Notes under the pieces: generated by a model
The model's input: only the letters and a program-made list of their open reading frames with translations
Told to the model about the DNA's origin: nothing
Database searches by the model: none
Program-made: the position numbers and the translations under genes
In this document: piece after piece, positions 36,565 to 44,854 of the stretch
Position numbering within the stretch: position 1 is the stretch's first letter
How the letters are laid out: each line of letters opens with the position of its first letter
Source: Halorubrum sp. 2020YC2
Lineage (GTDB): Archaea > Halobacteriota > Halobacteria > Halobacteriales > Haloferacaceae
Assembly: GCF_018623055.1 (NCBI RefSeq)
Contig: NZ_CP076019.1
Location: forward strand, 2,852,001 to 2,916,000
Length of the DNA stretch: 64,000 bases
Direction: 5' to 3'

Positions 36565-36776
36565 GCGCTTCCGGTCAGGACGCCAGCGACGACGGAATCA
36601 CCGACGACGAGGTCGTCGCGGCCGCCGAGTCGCTCGGCGAAGAGCTTGCGGCGGCGAAAGAGTCCTCCTCGGAGTTCGCGTTCACCACTATGGTGATGCA
36701 GTGTAACGAAGCGATCGGCGACGAGACCGGAATCGACTACGGCAGCGTCTGCGCCGACGACGACGGCTGCTGTTAG
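36561..36776 (+). CDS. Small acidic protein ending in Cys-Cys, ars operon
   Basis: A 71-residue acidic protein starting with TTG in a TTGA overlap with the preceding stop; GTG at 36555 is an alternative. It contains a helix ESLGEELAAAKESSSEFAFTT, then MVMQCNEAIGDETGIDYGSVCADDDGCC. It therefore has four cysteines, including a terminal pair like that of its neighbour. I do not recognise the family. Tight coupling to arsD-arsA argues that it belongs to arsenic handling. Confidence 0.7.
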   Translation: MSASGQDASDDGITDDEVVAAAESLGEELAAAKESSSEFAFTTMVMQCNEAIGDETGIDYGSVCADDDGCC

Positions 36777-37117
36777 CCGCCGTCGTTGAGCCCTCGTCGC
36801 CGCCGATCCCGCGAATTACGTCACACGGACGTCGCTCCGACGAGCGCTCTCGACTTCTTCCCGCCAAGTAGCTCGCGAATCCTCCGAACTCACGCGAGAC
36901 GGGTATCGAGACAGCACAGGTCCTCTCGAACTGACGAGACATCAGACCTCTCGCTCCGGGGTATTACGAGCTCCACAGATTCTATATCGCGGTATTCAAT
37001 TTATAGGACGGCCACGCTCGGATCGCTCGTCCGACCACGCGCCGCGTTCTTTCCGTCCGTTCCGGCGTCTCGGCGGCGATCGACCGGCTTTTTTCCCGCC
37101 GGGCCCTGACTCGCGAC
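36777..37117 (+). other. Gap after the ars operon
   Basis: This 341-base gap separates the ars operon from a small conserved gene. It has an AT-rich block (CTATATCGCGGTATTCAATTTATAGG) at 36980-37010 and a T-run at 37090, just before the next start. I see no gene, repeat or palindrome of note. Confidence 0.4.
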
Positions 37118-37447
37118 ATGGCCGACCAGTTCGACCCGGAGAAGTTCGAGGACAAGTACGCAAACTACTTCAACGAGCTCCAGCGGGCGTACAAGAACGC
37201 GTTCAACCAGATGAACGACCGGTACGACTCGGAGCTGATCCACGGCATCGACCAGACCGTGCTCAACGAGTCGGAGCCGTTCTACGAGGACGGCGAGTTC
37301 CGCGTCGAACTCCCGGAGAACCCCCGCGAGCGCATCAGCGGCGCCGTCGCGGTCGACGACGAGACGTTCGAGGAGACGCTAGCGGAGTACGTCGAGCGGA
37401 TCGAGTCCGAGCTGTACCGGACCCTCGGCGTCGATCGCCCGGAGTGA
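37118..37447 (+). CDS. Conserved haloarchaeal protein, DUF5783-like
   Basis: A 109-residue acidic protein, MADQFDPEKFEDKYANYFNE. It resembles the haloarchaeal DUF5783 family as I remember it (not searched). The first half is helical with aromatic heptads (YFNELQRAYKNAFNQMNDRYDSELIHGIDQ). The second is a beta hairpin and a helix (FEETLAEYVERIESELYRTLGV). Soluble, no catalytic motif. Function unknown. Confidence 0.8.
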   Translation: MADQFDPEKFEDKYANYFNELQRAYKNAFNQMNDRYDSELIHGIDQTVLNESEPFYEDGEFRVELPENPRERISGAVAVDDETFEETLAEYVERIESELYRTLGVDRPE

Positions 37448-37526
37448 CGAGGCGGGGGGGCGCGGCGACGCCGCCCGGATCCGTCCGAACCAAAGGCATA
37501 AGCCCGCCGCCCGCCAACTCGCGGGC

Positions 37527-37916
37527 ATGAGTACGGACACGACTGACGCGGCTGACGCGGACAACGAACTCCGCGAGCGGATCACGAACTTCCTGCGGCG
37601 CAACTTCCCGCAGATCCAGATGCACGGCGGGAGCGCCGCCATCGCCCACCTCGACCGCGAGAAGGGCGAGGTGACGGTCCAGCTCGGCGGCGCCTGCTCC
37701 GGCTGCGGTATCTCCCCGATGACGATCCAGGCGATCAAGTCCCGGATGGTCAAGGAGATCCCCGAGATCGAGACGGTCCACGCCGACACCGGCGCGTCGG
37801 CCGGCGCCGACGGCGACCTCGGCGGCACCAGCAGCGGCGACGGGATGTCCCCCTCCTTCCCCGGCGAGACGACCGACGACGGCGGCGACGACGAAGGCCC
37901 GCAGGCGCCGTTCTGA
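37527..37916 (+). CDS. NifU-like iron-sulfur cluster scaffold/carrier
   Basis: A 129-residue protein whose residues about 14-80 are a NifU C-terminal domain. FPQIQMHGGSAAIAHL is followed by the cluster-binding GACSGCG with C57 and C60, then MTIQAIKSRMVKEIPEI. These proteins assemble or deliver Fe-S clusters. The C-terminal 45 residues are low-complexity Gly/Asp/Ser. The preceding small gene is 80 bases upstream, so co-transcription is possible. Confidence 0.92.
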   Translation: MSTDTTDAADADNELRERITNFLRRNFPQIQMHGGSAAIAHLDREKGEVTVQLGGACSGCGISPMTIQAIKSRMVKEIPEIETVHADTGASAGADGDLGGTSSGDGMSPSFPGETTDDGGDDEGPQAPF

Positions 37917-38149
37917 GTCGCCCCGGCTCGCGAACCCTTCCTTCTCTTTCCGTTCCGTGAGTCGCATCGCCGTTCCCGATAGTCGACCGTTCTCGTAGGG
38001 CTGCGGCATCGTAACGGCACTTCCGTCGTTTCTTCTGTGTCTCTCCACCGACGCAAGTTAAATCGTATATCGCTATATCGAATCTACTCTGACGGTATCG
38101 TTCGGTCCGACTGAAGCCTTTTTCTCCCCGGCCGCCGTGGGACATCGCT

Positions 38150-38569
38150 ATGTACCATCGCGAGGTCGAACCCACGGCGGAGTACGTCGCGCGGTTCGAG
38201 ACGGGCGCCGACTGGCGCGAGGAGATAGAGAGTCTCGCCCGCGAGGAGGACGTCGAGGCCGGTTGGTTCACGGCGCTCGGCGCGGTCCAGGACGCGGACG
38301 TCTGGTTCTACGACCAAGAGGAGACCGAGTACCGCTCGGTCACGTTCGACGAGCCGCTAGAAGTAGCCGCCTGCGTGGGCAACGTCTCGCTGTTGGAAGG
38401 GGACGTGTTCGCGCACACCCACGTCGTGCTCTCGCGGCCGAGCGGGCAGGCGCTCGCGGGCCACCTCGACTCGGGGACGGTCTGGGCCGGCGAGTGCCAC
38501 CTGCGCGCGTTCGCGGAGCCGCTGGAGCGCTCGCACGACGAGGCGACGGATCTCGACCTGTGGCTGTGA
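38150..38569 (+). CDS. PPC-domain (DUF296) protein
   Basis: A 139-residue protein formed by one plant-and-prokaryote conserved domain. The core reads SLAREEDVEAGWFTALGAVQDADVWFYD, then VGNVSLLEGDVFAHTHVVLSRPSGQALAGHL with three His that may bind metal. In plants the domain oligomerises next to an AT-hook, but prokaryotic stand-alone versions have no proven role. It lies 40 bases before polC on the same strand. A TATA-like AAATCGTATATCG block lies about 85 bases upstream. Confidence 0.85.
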   Translation: MYHREVEPTAEYVARFETGADWREEIESLAREEDVEAGWFTALGAVQDADVWFYDQEETEYRSVTFDEPLEVAACVGNVSLLEGDVFAHTHVVLSRPSGQALAGHLDSGTVWAGECHLRAFAEPLERSHDEATDLDLWL

Positions 38570-38609
38570 CCCGCCGAACGCGCCGCGCGGTCCCCGCCGG
38601 CGAGGCCCG

Positions 38610-41600
38610 ATGAGACCGGACGACGAGCGCTACTTCGCGCGGATCGAGGAGCGGCTCGACGAGGCGTGGGACGTCGCGGAGACGGCCAAAAAGCAGGGCC
38701 ACGACCCGGAGCCGGAGATCGAGATCCCGGTCGCCCGCGACATGGCCGACCGCGTCGAGAACATCCTCGGCATCGACGGCGTCGCGGAGCGCGTCCGCGA
38801 CCTAGAAGGAGAGATGTCCCGCGAGGAGGCGGCCCTGGAACTGGTCACCGACTTCGTCGACGGCAACGTCGGGGACTACGACTCCCGTGAGGGGAAGATC
38901 GAGGGCGCGGTCCGGACCGCGGTCGCGCTGCTGACCGAGGGGGTCGTCGCCGCGCCGATCGAGGGGATCGACCGCGTGGAGCTGTTAGAGAACGACGACG
39001 GCACCGAGTTCGTCAACGTCTACTACGCCGGCCCGATCCGCTCTGCGGGCGGGACCGCGCAGGCGCTGTCGGTGCTCGTCGCGGACTACGCCCGGTCGCT
39101 GCTCGACGTCGACGAGTACAAGCCACGCGACGTCGAGGTCGAGCGCTACGCCGAGGAGATCGCCCTCTACGACAAGGAGACCGGCCTCCAGTACACCCCG
39201 AAGGACAAGGAGTCGAAGTTCATCGCCAAGCACATCCCCGTCATGCTCGACGGGGAGGCGACGAGCGACGAGGAGGTCTCGGGGTTCCGCGATCTGGAAC
39301 GCGTCGACACGAACTCCGCGCGCGGCGGGATGTGCCTCGTCGCCGCCGAGGGGATCGCGCTGAAGGCCCCGAAGATCCAGCGGTACACCCGCGACCTCGA
39401 CGAGGTCGACTGGCCGTGGCTCCAGGACCTGATCGACGGGACGATCGGCAAGGACGGCGCGGGCGACGGGGACGCCGCGGACGACGGGGACGCCGACGAC
39501 GGCGCCGAGGGCGGCGACGGAGACAAGAGCGACGCCGACGCGGCGGACGGCGAGGCCCCCGCCGACGACGGCCCGACCGGCGACGACGCGGACGGACCGC
39601 TCCGCGCCGACCCCTCCCAGAAGTTCCTCCGAGACCTCATTGCGGGCCGGCCCGTCTTCACCCACCCGAGCGAAGCCGGCGGGTTCCGGCTCCGCTACGG
39701 TCGCGCGCGCAACCACGGCTTCGCGACCGGCGGCGTCCACCCCGCGACGATGCACATCGTCGACGACTTCCTCGCGGCCGGGACGCAGATCAAGACGGAG
39801 CGGCCGGGGAAGGCGCACGGCGTCGTCCCCGTCGACTCCATCGAGGGGCCGACGGTCCGGCTCGCGAACGGGGAGGTCCGGCGGATCGACGACCCCGAGG
39901 AGGCGAAGGAGGTCCGCAACGGGATCGAGAAGGTGCTCGACTTGGGCGAGTACCTCGTCAACTACGGGGAGTTCGTCGAGAACAACCACCCGCTCGCGCC
40001 CGCGTCGTACGCCCCCGAGTGGTGGGTTCAGGAGTTCGAGGCGGCCGGCGCCGACGTTCAGGCCATGGGCGACGATCCCCACGTTGACCTCGAACACCCC
40101 GACGTCGACGAGGCGCTTGCGTGGGCGCGCGAGTACGACTGCCCGCTCCACCCCGAGTACACCTACCTCTGGCACGACGTGTCGGTCGAGGCGTTCGAGG
40201 CGCTGGCCGACGCGGCCGCCGCGGGCGAGGTCGTCGAGGGCGTCCTCGCGGTTGAGCACACCGACGCGGTTCGGGACGCGCTGGAGTCGCTTTTGATCGA
40301 ACACGCCGCGACCCCGGACGCGCTCCGGATCCCGACGTGGCGCCCGCTCGCGCGGTCGGTCGGCGTCGACGACGGACTCCGGAAGGGGTGGGGCTCGGAC
40401 GACCTCTCGACGGCGGCCCGCGAGTACGCCGACGGCGAGAACGCGATCCGCGCGGTCAACGAGGTCGCCCCCTTCGAGGTGCGCGAGCGCGCGCCGACCC
40501 GGATCGGCAACCGGATGGGCCGCCCCGAGAAGTCGGAGAGCCGCGATCTCTCCCCCGCGGTCCACACCCTCTTCCCGATCAACGAGGCGGGCGGCCCCCA
40601 GCGCGACGTGGCCGAGGCCGCGAACGAGATGGACGACACCGGGCACCGGGGCCGACACGAACTGGAGGTCTCCGATCGGGTCTGCCCCGACTGCGGCGAG
40701 CACACCTACGCCGCGCGCTGCCCCGACTGCGAGACGCACACGGAGCCGCACTACGAGTGTAACGACTGCGGCACCGTCTGCGAGCCGGACGAGGCCGGCC
40801 GCGTCGAGTGCCCGAACTGCGAGTGGGAGGTGACCGCGGCGAGCTACCAAGAGGTCGACGTCAACGACGCGTACCGCTCCGCGCTGGAGGCGGTCGGCGA
40901 GCGCGAGTCCGCCTTCGAGATCCTCAAGGGGGTCCAGGGGCTCACCTCGCGGAATAAGACCCCGGAACCGATCGAGAAGGGCGTCCTCCGCGCGAAGAAC
41001 GGCGTCACGTCGTTCAAGGACGGGACGGTCCGGTACGACATGACCGACCTCCCGGTCACCGCGGTCAAACCCGAGGAGCTCGACGTCACCGCCGACCACT
41101 TCCGCGAGCTGGGGTACGAGACCGATATCGACGGCGAGCCGCTGCGCCACGACGATCAGGTGATCGAACTCCGCGTTCAGGACATCGTCCTCTCGGACGG
41201 GGCGGCCGAGCACATGCTCAAGACCGCGGACTTCGTCGACGACCTCCTCGAACAGTTCTACGGGTTGGACCGCTTCTACGAGGTGAACGAGCGCGACGAC
41301 CTCGTCGGCGAGCTCGTCTTCGGGATGGCGCCGCACACGAGCGCGGCAACTGTCGGGAGAGTAGTAGGTTTCACCTCGGCCGCGGTGGGATACGCTCATC
41401 CGTACTTTCACGCCGCCAAGCGGCGGAACTGCTTCCATCCGGAGACGAAGATCTGGTACGAGGACGAGACCGGCAGTTTACGATACGACGAGATCGACGA
41501 CTTCGTCGAGACGTACCTCGATCAGTCCGACGTCGAGTTCGACGACTTCGGGACCGCAATCGGCGAGTTAGAGGGAGTCGACGGAGAGCTGTCCGTTCCA

Positions 41601-43724
41601 TCGTTGACAGCGGACGGGGAACAGGTTTCTCGGCCGATCGAGGCAGTCAGCAAACATCCTGCTCCCGATCACATGGTGGAGATCCAGACTCGATCTGGTC
41701 GCTCGCTCACCATTACCCCAGATCACGAGGTTCACATCTATAATTCTGAACAGGACGAGCTAGTTACAAAAGCAGCGCGGGAGTTGTCTGACACGGATCG
41801 GCTTGTAACTCCTCATTCAATTGAGGCCAATGTACAATACGAGACGAAGCAGTTTGATCTTCTTAAAGAGTTCATTTCGGTTGATGAAGTGCCGAACGAC
41901 CGCCTGATGGTAAAAGGCTTACAGAAAGAACGCCTCTACGATCTGTTTGAGAGCACCTTTGCTGACGCGTGGGACGGCCCATTTTATCCGCTTCAGAGTA
42001 TGACTAAAATATTTGAGACGAACAAGAAGACGCTAAGCAATTATCTCTATCGGGAAAGCTTCCCGGTTGCGTACCTTCAGCAGTGCTTCGACTCGGTCGA
42101 TGGTCTCCTTGAGTTCGTACCCGACGATGCTTCTCTCGGAATCAAACGCGACCGAACGGAGATTGATCGGTTCCTCAAAATAAACGAATCAGTTGCCACT
42201 CTACTCGGGTACTACGCGGCAGAGGGATTCACCCGTGAGCAACAGACTCCAAAGGGAATAATCCACCAAACGACAATCTGTGGAACCGAGACAGAAGCTC
42301 GTCAGTTCTTCCTCGATACGCTTGTTGAGGAGTTCGGTGTGGATCCCTACGAAGAAAATCACGCCAAAGTCACCGTTTCCGGTCGACTAATCCGGATCCT
42401 CTTTGACACGGTACTTGACGCTGGGATCTCTGCCGACACAAAACGAGTTCCGAGCCCCATATTCGACGCATCCGACGAGATCACCTCCGCATATCTCTCA
42501 GGGTATTTCAGTGGCGATGGATCTGTTGAATCCAACGGTATTGGAGTACGTGCGACAACAATTAGTACGGAACTCAAAACGGATCTAATAGCATTACTAA
42601 CACGAATCGGAATCAAAGCGAGGGTGAGAGAACCAGACAGAACGCTGCTACGCGATAGATTCCCAGAGTTCTACGATGATGACGATGAGACGCTAATGGC
42701 TCAATCCTACGAGATTACTGTTTCGTCTGTAGACGCCGTTCGATTTTCTGAACAGGTCGACATCCATCTAACTCGCAAGCAGACACAACTCGAAAATAGT
42801 ATTTCAAATTATAACACTCAGGGATCCCGTGTGTTCGATGGTGGATCCGATGTATTCCATCTTGACGAAATCTCACAAATCGAATTAATTGAATCTGAAT
42901 GCCAGCATGTCTACTGTCTTTCTGTGGAGGGAACCCATTCATTGATCTCAAATGATATATCATCTAAGCAATGTGACGGCGACGAGGACTGTGTGATGCT
43001 CCTCATGGACGGACTTCTCAACTTCTCGAAAGAATTCCTGCCGGACCAGCGCGGCGGGCGAATGGACGCGCCGCTGGTGATGTCCTCGCGGATCGACCCC
43101 TCGGAGATCGACGACGAGGCGCACAACGTCGACATCGTGCGGGAGTACCCGCTGGAGCTGTACGAGGCGTCGCGCGAGCTGGCCGACCCGGAGGAAGTCG
43201 AGGACTTGATCCAGATCGGCGAGGACACCCTCGGGACCGACGGCGAGTACCACGGGTTCGACCACACCCACGACACGACGGACATCGCGATGGGGCCGGA
43301 TCTGTCGGCGTACAAGACGCTGGGCGACATGATGGAGAAGATGGACGCACAGCTGGAGCTGGCCCGGAAGCTCCGCGCGGTCGACGAGACGGACGTGGCC
43401 GAGCGCGTGATCGAATACCACTTCCTGCCGGACATCATCGGGAACCTCCGGGCGTTCTCGCGACAGGAGACGCGCTGTCTCGACTGCGGCGAGAAGTACC
43501 GCCGGATGCCGCTAACGGGCGAGTGCCGCGAGTGCGGCGGCCGCGTGAACCTCACGGTCCACGAGGGGTCGGTGAGCAAGTACGTCGACACCGCCATCGA
43601 GGTGGCCGAGCGGTTCGACTGCCGGCCCTACACGAAACAGCGGTTGAAGGTGTTAGAACAGTCGCTGGAGTCTATCTTCGAGGACGACACGAACAAGCAG
43701 TCCGGCATCGCGGACTTCATGTGA
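38610..43724 (+). CDS. polC: DNA polymerase D large subunit (DP2) with intein
   Basis: The catalytic large subunit of the archaeal replicative PolD. The 1704-residue precursor contains a 514-residue intein (residues 941-1454) splitting the active-site stretch AAKRRN-CDGDED, leaving a mature protein of 1190 residues. N-terminal KH-like and double-psi barrel regions are present (EFVNVYYAGPIRSAGGTAQALSVL near residue 134). Zinc-ribbon Cys clusters lie near 691-735 and 1626-1645. An Asp/Ala/Gly low-complexity insert lies at about 283-335, typical of haloarchaea. Small subunit DP1 is not in the window. Confidence 0.95.
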   Translation: MRPDDERYFARIEERLDEAWDVAETAKKQGHDPEPEIEIPVARDMADRVENILGIDGVAERVRDLEGEMSREEAALELVTDFVDGNVGDYDSREGKIEGAVRTAVALLTEGVVAAPIEGIDRVELLENDDGTEFVNVYYAGPIRSAGGTAQALSVLVADYARSLLDVDEYKPRDVEVERYAEEIALYDKETGLQYTPKDKESKFIAKHIPVMLDGEATSDEEVSGFRDLERVDTNSARGGMCLVAAEGIALKAPKIQRYTRDLDEVDWPWLQDLIDGTIGKDGAGDGDAADDGDADDGAEGGDGDKSDADAADGEAPADDGPTGDDADGPLRADPSQKFLRDLIAGRPVFTHPSEAGGFRLRYGRARNHGFATGGVHPATMHIVDDFLAAGTQIKTERPGKAHGVVPVDSIEGPTVRLANGEVRRIDDPEEAKEVRNGIEKVLDLGEYLVNYGEFVENNHPLAPASYAPEWWVQEFEAAGADVQAMGDDPHVDLEHPDVDEALAWAREYDCPLHPEYTYLWHDVSVEAFEALADAAAAGEVVEGVLAVEHTDAVRDALESLLIEHAATPDALRIPTWRPLARSVGVDDGLRKGWGSDDLSTAAREYADGENAIRAVNEVAPFEVRERAPTRIGNRMGRPEKSESRDLSPAVHTLFPINEAGGPQRDVAEAANEMDDTGHRGRHELEVSDRVCPDCGEHTYAARCPDCETHTEPHYECNDCGTVCEPDEAGRVECPNCEWEVTAASYQEVDVNDAYRSALEAVGERESAFEILKGVQGLTSRNKTPEPIEKGVLRAKNGVTSFKDGTVRYDMTDLPVTAVKPEELDVTADHFRELGYETDIDGEPLRHDDQVIELRVQDIVLSDGAAEHMLKTADFVDDLLEQFYGLDRFYEVNERDDLVGELVFGMAPHTSAATVGRVVGFTSAAVGYAHPYFHAAKRRNCFHPETKIWYEDETGSLRYDEIDDFVETYLDQSDVEFDDFGTAIGELEGVDGELSVPSLTADGEQVSRPIEAVSKHPAPDHMVEIQTRSGRSLTITPDHEVHIYNSEQDELVTKAARELSDTDRLVTPHSIEANVQYETKQFDLLKEFISVDEVPNDRLMVKGLQKERLYDLFESTFADAWDGPFYPLQSMTKIFETNKKTLSNYLYRESFPVAYLQQCFDSVDGLLEFVPDDASLGIKRDRTEIDRFLKINESVATLLGYYAAEGFTREQQTPKGIIHQTTICGTETEARQFFLDTLVEEFGVDPYEENHAKVTVSGRLIRILFDTVLDAGISADTKRVPSPIFDASDEITSAYLSGYFSGDGSVESNGIGVRATTISTELKTDLIALLTRIGIKARVREPDRTLLRDRFPEFYDDDDETLMAQSYEITVSSVDAVRFSEQVDIHLTRKQTQLENSISNYNTQGSRVFDGGSDVFHLDEISQIELIESECQHVYCLSVEGTHSLISNDISSKQCDGDEDCVMLLMDGLLNFSKEFLPDQRGGRMDAPLVMSSRIDPSEIDDEAHNVDIVREYPLELYEASRELADPEEVEDLIQIGEDTLGTDGEYHGFDHTHDTTDIAMGPDLSAYKTLGDMMEKMDAQLELARKLRAVDETDVAERVIEYHFLPDIIGNLRAFSRQETRCLDCGEKYRRMPLTGECRECGGRVNLTVHEGSVSKYVDTAIEVAERFDCRPYTKQRLKVLEQSLESIFEDDTNKQSGIADFM
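41430..42971 (+). other. Intein in polC with LAGLIDADG homing endonuclease
   Basis: The intein starts at C941 (CFHPETKIW, Hint N-terminal block) and ends at Q1454 before C1455. Its C-terminal block reads VEGTHSLISNDISSKQ, so the last residue is Gln rather than the usual Asn. TPDHEVHIY is the block with the conserved His. Two endonuclease motifs, LLGYYAAEGF and LSGYFSGDGS, mark a likely active LAGLIDADG enzyme. The DNA is visibly AT-richer than the exteins, as expected for a horizontally spread element. The site is the PolD active-site position known to host inteins. Confidence 0.92.
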
Positions 43725-43932
43725 GGGTCGCGGGACGACCCCGTGCCGCCGCGGCCTGTCCCGCGGCGACGGAGTCGGCCTCCCGGTCGGGGGAGGTCAC
43801 GGCGAGCAGTGGTTGGGTGCGATAGCGTTCGGTGACTTCCAGAGTGTGCCTCTCGTCGATGGACTGGAAGCCGGTTGCGTGTTGGGTCTCCGCGTTCTTG
43901 TATGTGTGGTACGGTTCACCAAGCCAGTACAA
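43717..43932 (-). CDS. Possible small ORF downstream of polC
   Basis: A 71-residue reading, MYWLGEPYHTYKNAETQHAT and on, overlaps the polC 3' end by eight bases on the opposite strand. The first 45 residues look protein-like, with ordinary codons and composition; the rest is Ala/Arg-rich. It could be a short unknown protein or the remnant of a larger gene. I do not recognise it. Confidence 0.3.
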   Translation of the reverse strand: MYWLGEPYHTYKNAETQHATGFQSIDERHTLEVTERYRTQPLLAVTSPDREADSVAAGQAAAARGRPATLT

Positions 43933-43978
43933 AGCATAGCCGGCACAGCGCCGTCAGCCGCCGTCTCGGTCGCCGCGC

Positions 43979-44623
43979 TCAGCCGTCCGCCCGCGCCTCC
44001 TCGACGACCCGCGTGAACTCGCGGGCGGTCTCGGTGATGACCTCGTAGTCGCCGCGCTCGGCGGCGTCGTAGTCGACGAGCGCGCCGCCGGCGCCGACCG
44101 CGAACGCGCCCGCGTCGACGTAGTCAGCGGCGTTGTCGGGGCTGACGCCGCCGGTCGGCATCATCGGGATCTGCCCGAGCGGGCCCTTCATGGCCCCGAG
44201 GTGGTCCGCGCCAACGGTCTCGGCGGGGAACACCTTCACGAAGTCGGCGCCGGCCTCGTAGCCGCGCACCGCCTCGGTCGGGGTCATCACGCCCGGCGCG
44301 CTGACGGCGCCGTAGCGGTTGCACGTCTCGATGACGTCCTCGTGGAGGCTCGGGGAAACGACGAACTCCGCGCCCGCCATCAGCGTGGTCCGCGCCGTCT
44401 CGCTGTCGAGGACCGTCCCCGTGCCGACGACGACCTCGTCGTCGAACGAGCCGGCGACCTCGTCGATGAGGTCCGCGACGTTCGGGGTGTCGGCGGTGAT
44501 CTCGACGGCGGTGACGCCGCCCTCGCGCAGCGCCTCCGCTATCTCGATGAGCCGGTCGGCGGGCACCCCGCGCAGCACCGCGACGACGCCGCTGTCGACG
44601 AGCCGTGAGAGCGTCTCGTTCAT
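43979..44623 (-). CDS. 2-dehydro-3-deoxyphosphogluconate aldolase / 4-hydroxy-2-oxoglutarate aldolase
   Basis: A 214-residue class I aldolase of the KDPG/KHG family, splitting 2-keto-3-deoxy-6-phosphogluconate in the haloarchaeal semi-phosphorylative Entner-Doudoroff pathway. The phosphate and active-site motifs are VVAVLRGVPAD, GVTAVEITADTPN, GTGTVLD and the Schiff-base lysine in DFVKVFPAE near residue 134, followed by MPTGGVSPDN. Length is normal. It is divergent from EF-2. Confidence 0.92.
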   Translation of the reverse strand: MNETLSRLVDSGVVAVLRGVPADRLIEIAEALREGGVTAVEITADTPNVADLIDEVAGSFDDEVVVGTGTVLDSETARTTLMAGAEFVVSPSLHEDVIETCNRYGAVSAPGVMTPTEAVRGYEAGADFVKVFPAETVGADHLGAMKGPLGQIPMMPTGGVSPDNAADYVDAGAFAVGAGGALVDYDAAERGDYEVITETAREFTRVVEEARADG

Positions 44624-44854
44624 GCCTCCCGTTTCCCGAGTCCGAACTTAAAACCGCGCGGATGCTCGCGAGTGCCGCAGACCGCGGGCGGGGTCGACGG
44701 CCGCGGGTACCGGCGACCGCGGCATCGACCGCTCGGCCCGCCGTTCCGTGACACGGATCGACACGAAACCGGCGGGGATCGGGGGTGATCCTCGGCGAAA
44801 CGGCCGCGACGAAACACTACCCTTTTGACCCTCCTTTCGGTAACACTCGGTATA

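Noticed and set aside
37941-38149. ATATCG direct repeats (ATATCGCTATATCG) as a replication-origin or operator motif
   Set aside because: Only two short units without a palindrome or nearby initiator gene; more likely TATA-rich promoter sequence.
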